Source: CAVRXQ01 sp963849105 (GTDB taxonomy: Bacteria; Actinomycetota; Acidimicrobiia; Acidimicrobiales; Bog-793). Taken from it: a stretch of 64,000 nt of DNA. How positions within the stretch are numbered: position 1 is the first letter of the stretch; the number at the start of each line of letters is the position of its first letter. A model generated the notes under the pieces. It was not told the DNA's origin, did no database searches, and worked only from the letters and a program-made list of their open reading frames with translations. Below, in pieces: positions 26,441-35,464 of the stretch. The translations under genes were made by a program, and so were the position numbers. The stretch spans positions 1 to 64,000 of the forward strand of contig CAWKGD010000006.1 of the NCBI GenBank assembly GCA_963849105.1, written 5' to 3'.

Positions 26441-26773
26441 CTCGCAGCGAACGCCTGCTCCCCGTCGAGGCGACGGCGCTGAAGTTGCAGAACAATGCAA
26501 GCTCTTCTACAACCACGTGAGAACCGCGCGCGTCCGGTCGAATTCGCTCGAAAAACAGTCGGGACTCGGTTCAATCGGGCGTTTAGCTGCTGCCGAGTTC
26601 CACCTGGTCTGGCCCTGCAGCGTGCGTGTTCACCGCTCTCGGTGACGCCGGATTCGCCCATTGCTGCGCCCAGTGATTGGATCCCAAATTTACAGCCCTA
26701 GCCCTAATGATCGGCGCGGCGCGTGCCGTTAGGTCTACGACGGATCACACTTCCATAAAAGGGGGAAACCGCC
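26441..26773. other. Long leader region before the major pilin
   Basis: There is no convincing gene on either strand. The length and position suggest a separate promoter and untranslated leader for the highly expressed pilin, with the ribosome site aaaaggggga just before the TTG start. Specific promoter boxes cannot be fixed by eye. Confidence 0.4.
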
Positions 26774-27310
26774 TTGAAATCCTTCATCAAGCGTCACCGA
26801 ACAAAAGCCGAAGATGGCGAGGAGGAGGGTGGCTTCACCCTTATCGAACTTCTCATCGTCGTCCTGATCTTGGGCATCCTCGCCGCGATCGTCGCGTTCG
26901 CGGTCGGAGCATTCACGAGCACGAGCGCCGTCGCTGCGTGCAACACGGATGCGAAGACCGTCGAGAGCGCGGTCGCTGCGTACCAGGCAACGAACACCGG
27001 GGGCGTGGTCCCCACAAGTGGCAACCTGACGTCCGCCACGAACGGTGGTCCGTACCTGCACAACTGGCCTGGCAACAAGGCCTATTACACGATCTCCATC
27101 GCAACGGTCAATGGAGCCGCCGTCGTTGACATTCAGCTGAACGTCCACGACGCGTCGGCGTCGAACTACAAGACCACCACCCCGCCATTTAGCGCTGGCG
27201 TGGACTACGACACCTGGAACTGGGGACTCACCGCCGCCAGCGGTGGGCCGACTGTGACTGGAACCGCGTACACCAACCCAGGCACCCTCAACGTTTGCGC
27301 AGGCGCCTAG
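26774..27310 (+). CDS. pilA: Major type IV pilin PilA
   Basis: This 178-residue prepilin has the leader MKSFIKRHRTKAEDGEEEGG cut before FTLIELLIVVLILGILAAIVAFAVG, with Glu5 present. The head includes ACNTDAKTVESAVAAYQATN, GPYLHNWPGNKAYYTISI and a C-terminal Cys (NVCAGA). The two cysteines can close the D-region loop. The start is TTG 26774 behind aaaaggggga; no ATG or GTG gives a leader. It lies between the pilBC motor genes and pilT, with a strong hairpin after its stop. The secreted protein at 2285-2737 shares its head pattern. Confidence 0.9.
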   Translation: MKSFIKRHRTKAEDGEEEGGFTLIELLIVVLILGILAAIVAFAVGAFTSTSAVAACNTDAKTVESAVAAYQATNTGGVVPTSGNLTSATNGGPYLHNWPGNKAYYTISIATVNGAAVVDIQLNVHDASASNYKTTTPPFSAGVDYDTWNWGLTAASGGPTVTGTAYTNPGTLNVCAGA

Positions 27311-27340
27311 CAGAACGGCTTCTGCTCAAACTCACCGAGC

Positions 27341-27371
27341 CTCCAGGTCCGGCCGCCCGCCGGGCCTGGAG
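27341..27371 (+). terminator. Strong hairpin between pilA and pilT
   Basis: A 13-bp stem (ctccaggtccggc pairing with gccgggcctggag, one G-U pair) closes a five-base loop. There is no long T tract. It could stop most transcripts after pilA, or protect the pilA 3' end, so that pilin is made in excess of PilT. Confidence 0.6.
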
Positions 27372-27419
27372 CTCGTGTTCGTTGCGAACGAGCAACTGCG
27401 TCAAAGAAAAGGAGTCTAA

Positions 27420-28487
27420 GTGAGCACCGACACTTCGAAAGTTGATGCTTGGCTGGAGTCGCTTTGGGACAAGGGCGGCTCCGACGTGCTGCTCAGCGCG
27501 GGTTCGCCGGCGAGGCTTCGGGTGGACGGGGCTCTCGTCGAGGTTCCCGGCGAGGGCCCGCTCGCAGCCGAACAGATCGAGCAGGTCATCCATTCGCTGC
27601 TCAATCCCGAACTCCAGGGGATCTACGAGCACCGCAAGGACGTCGACTTCTCGTTCTCGTGGGGCCACAGGGCGCGCATGCGGGCGAACGCGTTCAACCA
27701 ACGCGGCAGTGCAGCCTTGGCGATGCGAATGATCCCGATGCGGATCCCGAGCGTCGAAGAGCTCGGCCTGCCAAAAAGTCTCCTCGATCTCGCAAATCTT
27801 CCTCGCGGATTCGTGCTCGTCACCGGTCCGACGGGCTCGGGCAAGTCGACAACCCTCGCGGCCCTCATCGATCACATCGCCCATACGCGCCCTGTTCACG
27901 TCGTCACGATCGAGGATCCGATCGAATATCTCCACGAGCACAATCTCGCGGTGATCGACCAGCGCGAGGTCGGAGTCGACACGCCATCGTTCGCGCATGC
28001 CCTTCGAGCGTCTCTCCGAGAAGATCCGGACGTCATCCTGATCGGTGAAATGCGTGACCTTGAGTCGATCCAGATCGCCCTCACTCTGGCGGAAACCGGT
28101 CACCTGGTGTTCGCCACCTTGCACACTCACGACGCGCCGCAGGCGATCGACCGAATCATCGACGTCTTCCCGGCGGACAAGAAGGACCTCGTGAGAATGC
28201 AGCTTTCCGGTTCGCTCGCCGCGGTTGTCGCCCAGCGCCTCGTCAATCGCGTCGACGGCGGCAGGGTCGCGGCGATCGAGATGCTGCTCGCAAATTTTGC
28301 CTGCCGGGCGTTGATCCGCGATGGGAAAACGCACCAGCTCCGCAACGTCATGACGACCTCAGTCGGCGAGGGAATGCGAACCCTCGAGATGAGCCTCATC
28401 GAGCTTCTCGAATCCGGCACGATCTCGTACGAATCCGCGCTCGAGGTCACGATCTACCCCAAAGAACTCGCCCGCTCCAGGGGGTAG
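27420..28487 (+). CDS. pilT: Type IV pilus retraction ATPase PilT
   Basis: This 355-residue PilT-type ATPase has an N-terminal PAS-like domain (GSDVLLSAGSPARLRVDGALV). Walker A GPTGSGKST lies near 136, an Asp box near TIEDPIEY, and Walker B DVILIGEMRD near 204. His-box residues are GHLVFATLHTHDA. The zinc tetracysteine of PilB is absent, which marks it as a retraction motor that depolymerises pili. GTG 27420 sits behind aaaggagtc. It is followed by a convergent prepilin peptidase. Confidence 0.93.
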   Translation: MSTDTSKVDAWLESLWDKGGSDVLLSAGSPARLRVDGALVEVPGEGPLAAEQIEQVIHSLLNPELQGIYEHRKDVDFSFSWGHRARMRANAFNQRGSAALAMRMIPMRIPSVEELGLPKSLLDLANLPRGFVLVTGPTGSGKSTTLAALIDHIAHTRPVHVVTIEDPIEYLHEHNLAVIDQREVGVDTPSFAHALRASLREDPDVILIGEMRDLESIQIALTLAETGHLVFATLHTHDAPQAIDRIIDVFPADKKDLVRMQLSGSLAAVVAQRLVNRVDGGRVAAIEMLLANFACRALIRDGKTHQLRNVMTTSVGEGMRTLEMSLIELLESGTISYESALEVTIYPKELARSRG

Positions 28488-28571
28488 GCCGCCAGCGATC
28501 AGCCGACGCCGGTCGTTTCTCGGCATCCCGTAGCCGGTCGGCGGTCAAATGCTCCTTGATCCTCCGAACCA

Positions 28572-29345
28572 TCACAACCCGTGAAAGGGCGAGAGCAGGA
28601 AGGCCCCCGCGAGGACCGCCGCCTCGCAACCGGAAACAAGGAAGGGACCAAAGGGCACTTGGGTTTTCCTCGTTGCCCGTCCAGAGGCGATTAGCCCCAA
28701 TCCGACCACGGCACCGATCAAGTTCGCGATCAAAAAACCAGCGATCACGTATCCGACCCCGAGCCATCCAAGCGCGAATCCGAGAACCGCGACGAGTCGG
28801 ACATCTCCGAATCCCAGCAAGCGCGAGTCAATCCGATGGATGAGGGCATAAAGGAGAAACCAACCCGCCGCGCTCGCGCACGCGACGACGAAACGGTGCC
28901 AGCTTCCGTCCTCCCAGCTCGCGGCGAGCAACAACGCCAGCACCCCACCTCCGACGACTGCAACGATCCGTTTTGGCAACACGCGGAGTTCGAGATCGAT
29001 CGACCCGAGAACGATCAGCCCGGCGGCGAGCACCTCGTAGGCGGGGAGCGCGAGGGAGAACCGGAATTTGGCCGCGGTCGCGGCAAAGAGCGCGCTCGTC
29101 ACAACTTCGACGACCACGTACCGGCGAGATATGTCAGCACCGCAACTGCGACAACGCCCTCGTAACACGAAATAAGAGACGAGCGGGACATTGTCCCTCG
29201 CCGCGACGGTTTGGTGGCAGTTCGGGCAGAAGGATCTCGGGCCGACAATCGAAAGACCGCGCGGGTAGCGGTATATAACGACGTTAAGAAAAGAACCGAT
29301 GACGAGACCGAACATTGCGAGACCGACGATCAGCGCGACTAACAC
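28572..29345 (-). CDS. pilD: Prepilin peptidase PilD
   Basis: This 257-residue multi-pass aspartic protease cuts and N-methylates prepilins. The N-terminal methylase part carries both zinc motifs, CPNC at 40-43 and CRSC at 65-68. The catalytic aspartates lie in SIDLELRVLP near 116 and in the GFGDV motif near 180. About seven to eight membrane helices are visible. The start is GTG 29345 with a weak ribosome site. It should process all five pilin-like proteins in this window. It is convergent with pilT. Confidence 0.92.
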   Translation of the reverse strand: MLVALIVGLAMFGLVIGSFLNVVIYRYPRGLSIVGPRSFCPNCHQTVAARDNVPLVSYFVLRGRCRSCGADISRRYVVVEVVTSALFAATAAKFRFSLALPAYEVLAAGLIVLGSIDLELRVLPKRIVAVVGGGVLALLLAASWEDGSWHRFVVACASAAGWFLLYALIHRIDSRLLGFGDVRLVAVLGFALGWLGVGYVIAGFLIANLIGAVVGLGLIASGRATRKTQVPFGPFLVSGCEAAVLAGAFLLSPFHGL

Positions 29346-29657
29346 GGTTTTTGCATCGTTTCTCGCTGAGGAAGGCTAAAGGTCCTCTGGAGATAAACGT
29401 TCGCCATGCGGAACCAAATCTCGACGCCGCTATCGCGTTTCATCGACGACGCATGGGGGAGGGTGGCTCGACAGCGAGAATGGCGAATAACGGCAGTGCT
29501 TGAAAGAAAGCTGAGCGCTTCGCGATCCAAGGTGAAGAGATACTCGCACCGTCGCCGAGATGAAAATACCGCCATCGGTGGTTGATGTGCCTCGTCAGAC
29601 GCACAATTGCCCGAACGTACGAACCGCGAGTCCTGTAGCGTCCGCTGCAGACGCGGT
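29346..29657. other. Intergenic, nothing recognised
   Basis: The open frames here are antisense or run in from neighbours and lack domain content. The segment lies between two minus-strand genes and should include the promoter of the prepilin peptidase. Confidence 0.4.
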
Positions 29658-31955
29658 CTATTCGCGATCACGCCGCGAACCGGGCAGCCTTCGCGAGCCG
29701 AAGGCCAGTATGAGGAGCGCGAGCCCCGCAAGTCCGAACAACTCCGGGTAGTACTGGAACGCCTGATAACGGAACTTCACGACGTGTATCCCCCGGCTCA
29801 CGCGGACGCCCACGTACGCCGGAGCAATCATCTCCGTCTTCGCGGGCTTCCCATCGACTGTCACGGTCCAACCTGGGTCGTACGAGACCTTCAAGAGGAC
29901 GACTGCCGTTCGGTTCGCACGGATCGTTGTAGAGAATTCACCTTCTTGAAGATTGTTTCGCTGTGTGAGAACCGACCCGGGCGATCCGGACGGCCGATTT
30001 CGCGTCGTGAGCGTAGGACTTGCCGCAGGACGTCCTCCGAAGGCAACCACAGGATAAAGACTCTCGCTGGCAAGGGGAGATTTGAGGAACGGCAAGCTGT
30101 CCGCGCCCATGTGTGCGCGGTTTTCGACAAGTGGGGGCCCAATCGTGTCGACGACCTGGACATAGCCGTTATTGGGCAGGAACCACAACAAGTAAGGACC
30201 TGCGCGATCGATAAGCCTTGCGCCCCCCGGCGGTCGCCGGGAGGCCGGAGTGATCACAAATCGGATGCCAAAGAGCGCGTAGTCAGCGGGGTTTGCGTCG
30301 TCGATGTCAGCTTCAGGATCACTCATCAGCGACGATGTTCGGTTCGTGAAACCAATCTCATCGACCTGATCGGCAGAAAGGTCCTCGACGACATGAACAT
30401 CGCCGACGTCGAAGCCCGATCCCCAGCCGGAAAAAAGCAGCCCGGCGTAGGTACGCCCTCCGCCGATGTGCTTGATCTTCGCGACCAGGCGATTGATCTG
30501 CGTCTGGGCAGCGGACGACGAACGCTGCAGGGCGACGAACGCGGCATTCGAGGTATCGGTGTGGGCGAGCTCGACCCACATCGGAGCACTGACAGCGATG
30601 ATTACTCCAGCAAGCACGATTCGCGAAACAAGAAGCTTTGGCGCTCGGGAGAACCACCGTTCGAAATAGGCACCGCGCCATCGGTGCGCAGCGGATCGGA
30701 TGACTTCTGCCACCGCAACCGCACCGACGCCGGCGAGCAGGATGGCGCTCATCTGCACGGCAGCAAGGAAGCGCCGGAGGAAGAGTTCCTTGCTCCCGGG
30801 CAACAGGTTGATCGCCGCACCCCACGTCGTGCGACCGAAGAATAGGACCAGGCTTGCAACGAAAACGACGACAAGCGCCCGAGCCCGCGCGTCACGCCGC
30901 CACCGCACAAGACAGGCGACGAATCCAACACCAGCGAACGGACTGATCACCGGAAGGCGTCCGAAGTCGAAAAGCTTCCCGGTGAACAGCCACGTCAAGA
31001 TTTGACGGGCGCCATACGAATTGACGTCTGAAGTCTGTTGCAGGAACTCGTTAATCGAGGTCCAAGGTTTGTAAACGAGCAAAGGAACAATGACCCAAGC
31101 CGAAAGGAAAAGACTTCCGACTGCCACGATCAGCGCACGCTTCAATCGCGCAACGATGTTCTTCGGCCGGACGATTGTCCACAAGGGGATCGCTAAGAGT
31201 GCAAGGTATCCCATCTCGAAATGGAATGCTGCGGTCAGCGCAATAAACACACAGGCCCACAGAAAGTTCCGTCCATCGTTGATCGCGCGCCAGCTAAAAC
31301 CCCACGCGAGCGGCAACGTCCACATCGCCCAGAGCTGCGACCACAGCCCGAAGCCGATCCAGATGTACGCACCCTGTTCGAATCCCACGCTTGGCGCGCT
31401 CGCCACGAATGCGGAAGCAAGCGCCGCGAATCCGCAGGCCCAGCGGGAGAACCCGAACAGCCGAGCGCCGAGATAGACGCTCAGCGGCCAAGTGACAAGT
31501 AACAGATAGAGGCAGAGACTGAATGACTGGTTTGCACCGATGGCGAGGCCGAGGGCGCCAGCGATCATCGCCCCGAGGCTCTGATAGTGCATGAATAAGG
31601 GTGAGCCGAGGTTCAGATACGGGAACCATCCATCGAGCGGGAAATGGCCCAACCGGAACTGCTGGGTGGCATAGCGGACCATCTCCGAGTGGAAAGCCGA
31701 ATCGTTCGTGTACGGGACGTAGCGGGACTCCGACCGCAGCTCGACAGCATTGAAGACGATCGGCGCGAGCACGAGCGAGATCGGTCCGAGGCGAGAAAAG
31801 GACCACCGGCCCTCGTGGCTTGCATGCGAACTGACCACATCGGTGCGCCGTTCAACGACCGATGCGTCGGGGGCGGCGATCGGGCTTCCGCTCGGATTCT
31901 CGGTTGCGAGCACGAACTGCTCGTCAGGCAAGGGGACGTCCCTCTTCAGAACCAC
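29658..31955 (-). CDS. Large multi-pass membrane protein, YfhO/GT-C-like
   Basis: This 765-residue protein has about 12-13 membrane helices in residues 55-470. A large extracytoplasmic domain follows, then a last helix (LFGLAGLALLILAFG) and a basic tail. The early loop HSEMVRYATQQFRLGHFPLDGWFPYLNLGSPLF has acidic and aromatic residues in the position where GT-C glycosyltransferases hold their catalytic Asp/Glu. The C-terminal segment VSYDPGWTVTVDGKPAK is the hallmark of the YfhO family. It probably transfers sugars from a lipid-linked donor to cell-surface polymers or proteins. The start is GTG 31955. Confidence 0.65.
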   Translation of the reverse strand: MVLKRDVPLPDEQFVLATENPSGSPIAAPDASVVERRTDVVSSHASHEGRWSFSRLGPISLVLAPIVFNAVELRSESRYVPYTNDSAFHSEMVRYATQQFRLGHFPLDGWFPYLNLGSPLFMHYQSLGAMIAGALGLAIGANQSFSLCLYLLLVTWPLSVYLGARLFGFSRWACGFAALASAFVASAPSVGFEQGAYIWIGFGLWSQLWAMWTLPLAWGFSWRAINDGRNFLWACVFIALTAAFHFEMGYLALLAIPLWTIVRPKNIVARLKRALIVAVGSLFLSAWVIVPLLVYKPWTSINEFLQQTSDVNSYGARQILTWLFTGKLFDFGRLPVISPFAGVGFVACLVRWRRDARARALVVVFVASLVLFFGRTTWGAAINLLPGSKELFLRRFLAAVQMSAILLAGVGAVAVAEVIRSAAHRWRGAYFERWFSRAPKLLVSRIVLAGVIIAVSAPMWVELAHTDTSNAAFVALQRSSSAAQTQINRLVAKIKHIGGGRTYAGLLFSGWGSGFDVGDVHVVEDLSADQVDEIGFTNRTSSLMSDPEADIDDANPADYALFGIRFVITPASRRPPGGARLIDRAGPYLLWFLPNNGYVQVVDTIGPPLVENRAHMGADSLPFLKSPLASESLYPVVAFGGRPAASPTLTTRNRPSGSPGSVLTQRNNLQEGEFSTTIRANRTAVVLLKVSYDPGWTVTVDGKPAKTEMIAPAYVGVRVSRGIHVVKFRYQAFQYYPELFGLAGLALLILAFGSRRLPGSRRDRE

Positions 31956-32144
31956 TGTGCGGTGCGATACACGACCGTGACGAGAGGGCCACGCAACATA
32001 ATCGTCGATGCGTCGCTCAAATCGGTGGACCCCACAAGTCGTCGCGTCAGGAAACCGACCATTTCCGACGGTTGGATTTGCTCGCTGTGATGCTTTCCGA
32101 CAATAGGTGCAGTGTTTTGACGATCGGTCCTATATTCGCCAATC

Positions 32145-33509
32145 GTGCACCGGTGGTCCGACGAAGTTGATCAGCTCGCGAACGACGTTTTCGCGTACGC
32201 AAAGGAGCGTCTCACGCTCGATCCGTTGCCTCTCGACAACACGGTCAGCCTCAGCGCCCTCGAGGCCGCCGTCGGCCAAACGATCACTGAGAAGGGCATC
32301 GGTGGCTCACGGGCGCTGCAGGTATTCGCCGATCACCTCGCTCCAGGGTGCATCACGGCGAACCATCCTCGATATCTCGCATTCATTCCCTGTGCCCCGA
32401 CACAAGCGGCGATGCTGTTCGATCTCGTCGTCGGCGCTTCGTGTATGTACGGGAGCACTTGGCTCGAAGCCGCGGGAGCAGTATTCGCGGAGAACCAGGC
32501 GCTGCGATGGATCGCGGATCTCGCGGGGTTCCCCAAAACAGCCGGAGGAGTCTTCGTCCAAGGCGGCACGATAGGGAACTTGTCGGCGCTCTCGACCGCT
32601 CGACACGCGATGGCGTCAAAGGATCGCGATCGAACCGATTCGCGAAGGTGGGCGATCGCCGTCAGCCCCGATGCACACTCCTCCCTTTCGCACGCGGCAC
32701 GTGTCATGGATGTCGATCTGGTCGTCGCGAACATCGAAAACGACCGGAAGCTCAGGGGAGGGGATATTGCCGACCTGCTTGATCGGATCGAGTCCGAAGG
32801 CCGCTACCGCGTCCTTGCCGTTGCGGCGACCGCCGGCACCACAAATCTCGGCGTCATCGACGACCTCGGCTCGATCGCCGAAGTATGCCGGTCGCGCGCC
32901 GTTTGGTTCCACGTGGACGGTGCATACGGACTCGCGGCACTCGCGGCACCGAGCGCGAGACGCCTGTTCGAGGGGATCGAACAGGCGGACTCTTTCATCG
33001 TCGACCCACACAAGTGGTTGTTCGCACCATTTGATTGCGCGGCTCTCCTCTACCGCCAGCCCGAGCTTGCCCGCGCGATGCATACCCAGCACGCGAGCTA
33101 CCTGGAGCCGCTCGAAGAGGCTGGCGGGTGGAACCCTGCCGACTATGCGATCCAGTTGACGAGGCGCGCGAGGGGGCTCCCCTTCTGGTTCTCCCTCGCC
33201 GCCTACGGCACCGATCGCTACTCGCAGGCGATCGAGCGCACGCTCGCGACCGCGCACTACGCGTCGCGGGCCGTGCGCGAGCGAACCTACCTTTCCCTCC
33301 TTCGCGAGCCCGAGCTCTCGATCGTGTGCTTCAGGCGCGAAGGATGGTCGCGTGGGGAGTACGACGCATGGTCCGACCGGCTCCGCAATGACGGCGTCGC
33401 CTTTGTCACTCCGTCTACGCATCTCGGAGAGACGATTGCGCGGCTTGCGATTGTCAATCCCTTGACAACCGAGGAGGACATCGACATCGTGCTCGATTCA
33501 ATGTCATAG
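32145..33509 (+). CDS. Group II PLP-dependent amino acid decarboxylase
   Basis: This 454-residue protein belongs to the aromatic-L-amino-acid/glutamate decarboxylase fold. Conserved pieces are HPRYLAFIP, GVFVQGGTIGNLSAL (PLP phosphate site), ATAGTTNLGVIDDL, WFHVDGAYG and the PLP lysine in DPHKWLF. The substrate could be an aromatic amino acid, glutamate, aspartate or another; sequence alone does not decide. The start is GTG 32145. Its stop is two bases before an agmatinase-family gene, so the pair is surely co-translated and may form one pathway. Confidence 0.83.
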   Translation: MHRWSDEVDQLANDVFAYAKERLTLDPLPLDNTVSLSALEAAVGQTITEKGIGGSRALQVFADHLAPGCITANHPRYLAFIPCAPTQAAMLFDLVVGASCMYGSTWLEAAGAVFAENQALRWIADLAGFPKTAGGVFVQGGTIGNLSALSTARHAMASKDRDRTDSRRWAIAVSPDAHSSLSHAARVMDVDLVVANIENDRKLRGGDIADLLDRIESEGRYRVLAVAATAGTTNLGVIDDLGSIAEVCRSRAVWFHVDGAYGLAALAAPSARRLFEGIEQADSFIVDPHKWLFAPFDCAALLYRQPELARAMHTQHASYLEPLEEAGGWNPADYAIQLTRRARGLPFWFSLAAYGTDRYSQAIERTLATAHYASRAVRERTYLSLLREPELSIVCFRREGWSRGEYDAWSDRLRNDGVAFVTPSTHLGETIARLAIVNPLTTEEDIDIVLDSMS

Positions 33510-33511
33510 CC

Positions 33512-34519
33512 ATGAGCGACTCCGACAGATACCTTTCTCCCGGTTACCGCGCCCAGCTCTCTGGCCCCTCCTACGAGGGGATCGCCACCTTCGCCCAACG
33601 GCCGCTGCTCACCGAGCCTGAGGAACTCGATCGCTGGGCACCGGACGTCGCAATCGTCGGAGCACCATGGGACGACTCGACGACGAACCGACCGGGGGCG
33701 CGCTTTGGTCCGCGAGCGCTTCGCGCGCTTGCGTATGGGCCGGGCACCTTCCACCTCGACTTCGGAATCGAGATCTTCGATGCGCTCGAGGTCGTCGATT
33801 TCGGTGATGCGCACTGCCATCACGGCCTCGTCGAAGCGTCACACGCGGCGATTCGCGAGCGCGTCAGCGCGGTCGCGTCGCGACGCATCTTCCCGATTGT
33901 CTTGGGAGGGGACCACTCGATCACCTGGCCATCGGCGAGCGCGGTCGCACAAACCCACGGCTGGGGCCGGATCGGCATCGTCCACTTCGACGCGCACGCC
34001 GACACGGCCGACTCGATCGACGGCAATCTCGCCAGTCACGGAACGCCGATGCGAAGACTTATCGAGTCCGGCGCCGTCTTGGGAAAGAACTTCGTTCAAA
34101 TCGGTCTCCGTGGGTATTGGCCCGACGCGGCGACGTTCGCGTGGATGCGCGAACAGGGCATGCGGTACCACTTCATGCAGGAAATCTGGGAGCGCGGCCT
34201 CGACGCCGTGATCGGAGACGCAGTACAAGAAGCGCTCGAGGGCTGCGACGCGATCTACCTGTCCGTCGATATCGACGTGCTCGATCCGGCTTTCGCGCCG
34301 GGTACGGGAACCCCCGAACCGGGGGGGATCGCGCCGGTCGACTTGCTCCGAGCGGTCCGCCGGCTCGCGACCGACACACCCCTCGTCGCGCTCGACGTCG
34401 TCGAAGTTTCGCCGCCCTACGACTGGGCGGACGTCACCGTGAACAATGCCCATCGCGTCGTGCTCGAAGTGTTGGCGGGACTCGCTGTGCGCCGCGGTAC
34501 TCCGAAGACAACCTTGTAG
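33512..34519 (+). CDS. speB: Agmatinase/ureohydrolase family protein
   Basis: This 335-residue manganese ureohydrolase has metal ligands in GGDHS, HFDAHAD and SVDIDVLDP, all intact. The SHGTPMRR loop fits agmatinase-like enzymes more than arginase. Such enzymes remove urea from agmatine, guanidinobutyrate or similar guanidino compounds. It directly follows a PLP decarboxylase. An arginine-to-putrescine route or a guanidino-acid route is possible, but group II decarboxylases acting on arginine are not typical. ATG 33512. It is convergent with phoU, nine bases away. Confidence 0.75.
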   Translation: MSDSDRYLSPGYRAQLSGPSYEGIATFAQRPLLTEPEELDRWAPDVAIVGAPWDDSTTNRPGARFGPRALRALAYGPGTFHLDFGIEIFDALEVVDFGDAHCHHGLVEASHAAIRERVSAVASRRIFPIVLGGDHSITWPSASAVAQTHGWGRIGIVHFDAHADTADSIDGNLASHGTPMRRLIESGAVLGKNFVQIGLRGYWPDAATFAWMREQGMRYHFMQEIWERGLDAVIGDAVQEALEGCDAIYLSVDIDVLDPAFAPGTGTPEPGGIAPVDLLRAVRRLATDTPLVALDVVEVSPPYDWADVTVNNAHRVVLEVLAGLAVRRGTPKTTL

Positions 34520-34528
34520 TCCCGCGGC

Positions 34529-35170
34529 TCAGAAGGACTGGGCGGACGCGTCGGTGCTCTCCGTCAATCTCGCTACCCGGCGCGCGAGGTTGACGGCGTG
34601 GTCTCCGAGCCGCTCGTAAAAGCGCGCCAACAACGTCACCTCGGTCGTGACCGAACTCGACATCCCTCCGTGCACAATCTCGTCGGTGATCTTGGCATGT
34701 AGAAAATCCATCTCTTCGTCGGCCTCATTCAGGGCGAACGCGACCGCCCTTCGCTCCGCAAAGGCGTCAGCCGCCGCCTGCCACATATCCAGGGCGACCT
34801 CGCTCATCCGTTGGACGAGCCCTCTGCTCGCAGGACTCATCTCTGCCCCGAGACTGCGCGCGGCGCGTTGCGCAACATGCTCTGCGAGATCGGCGCTCCG
34901 TTCGAGCTCGGGCAGGATCAAGAGCACCGATACGAGGTCGCGAAGCTCATCGCCAGAAACGCGCGCCTTTTCAATCTCTTGCCAGACGATCCGTTCGACC
35001 TCCGCTGTGAGATCGTCGATCTCGCGGTCAGCTTCGATGATCGCCTCCGCCTTTGCCGGTTCGACCGATAACAAGGAGTCGGTCGCGGCGGCGAGCGCCT
35101 CCGTGACCATGGCGAAGAGCTGCGCAACTCGCAAGTCGACTCGTCGCGGGGAAATCGAAAGTTCAGACAC
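34529..35170 (-). CDS. phoU: PhoU-like phosphate regulator
   Basis: This is about 213 residues and all helical, with two PhoU three-helix bundles. The motifs ADREIDDLTAEVERI (first half) and NEADEEMDFLHAKI plus FYERLGDHAVNLAR (second half) carry the E/DxxxD metal-binding pattern. PhoU proteins restrain phosphate uptake via PstSCAB and PhoR. GTG 35170 gives the family's usual length; a GTG at 35203 would add eleven residues. No pst genes are adjacent, so it may regulate a distant transporter. Confidence 0.85.
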   Translation of the reverse strand: MSELSISPRRVDLRVAQLFAMVTEALAAATDSLLSVEPAKAEAIIEADREIDDLTAEVERIVWQEIEKARVSGDELRDLVSVLLILPELERSADLAEHVAQRAARSLGAEMSPASRGLVQRMSEVALDMWQAAADAFAERRAVAFALNEADEEMDFLHAKITDEIVHGGMSSSVTTEVTLLARFYERLGDHAVNLARRVARLTESTDASAQSF

Positions 35171-35390
35171 AGTGCTCTTCGTCAACCCTACCGGGACACC
35201 CAAGGCCGCCGAAGCGTCGTCGAAGGGCCGGACCGTGCGTGCGTGGCGGATACTCAGAACCGGATTCGTGAGGCGCTGGCTGGACCGTCACTGCCTCGGT
35301 AGAGGCCTGTCCACAAATAACCGACGACCTTTTCCACAATCCCAGCGTTCGGCGGGATGTAGAGGCCGAGACATGTGTCGTTCCTAGGAG

Positions 35391-35464
35391 TGGGGACGGA
35401 GGGGCTCGAACCCTCACTGGAAGCGTTTTAAGCGCTCTGCCTCTGCCAATTGGGCTACGTCCCC
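35391..35464 (-). tRNA. tRNA with UAA anticodon, class I shape (Leu by anticodon)
   Basis: Acceptor arms GGGGACG/CGTCCCC pair perfectly with discriminator A. The D arm, the T arm (GAGGG-TTCGAGC-CCCTC) and the anticodon stem GAGCG/CGCTT are sound. The loop CTTAAAA gives anticodon UAA, which reads the leucine codon UUA. The variable loop is only five bases (ccagt), whereas bacterial tRNA-Leu normally has a long variable arm. It could be a lineage-specific form, a tRNA charged with another amino acid, or a relic. The 3' CCA is not encoded. The first ten bases overlap the 3' end of the upstream esterase gene on the same strand. Confidence 0.8.

Noticed and set aside
29607..30845. Plus-strand open frame opposite the YfhO-like gene
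   Set aside because: No ribosome site or domain; the minus-strand protein has clear membrane helices and a YfhO motif.
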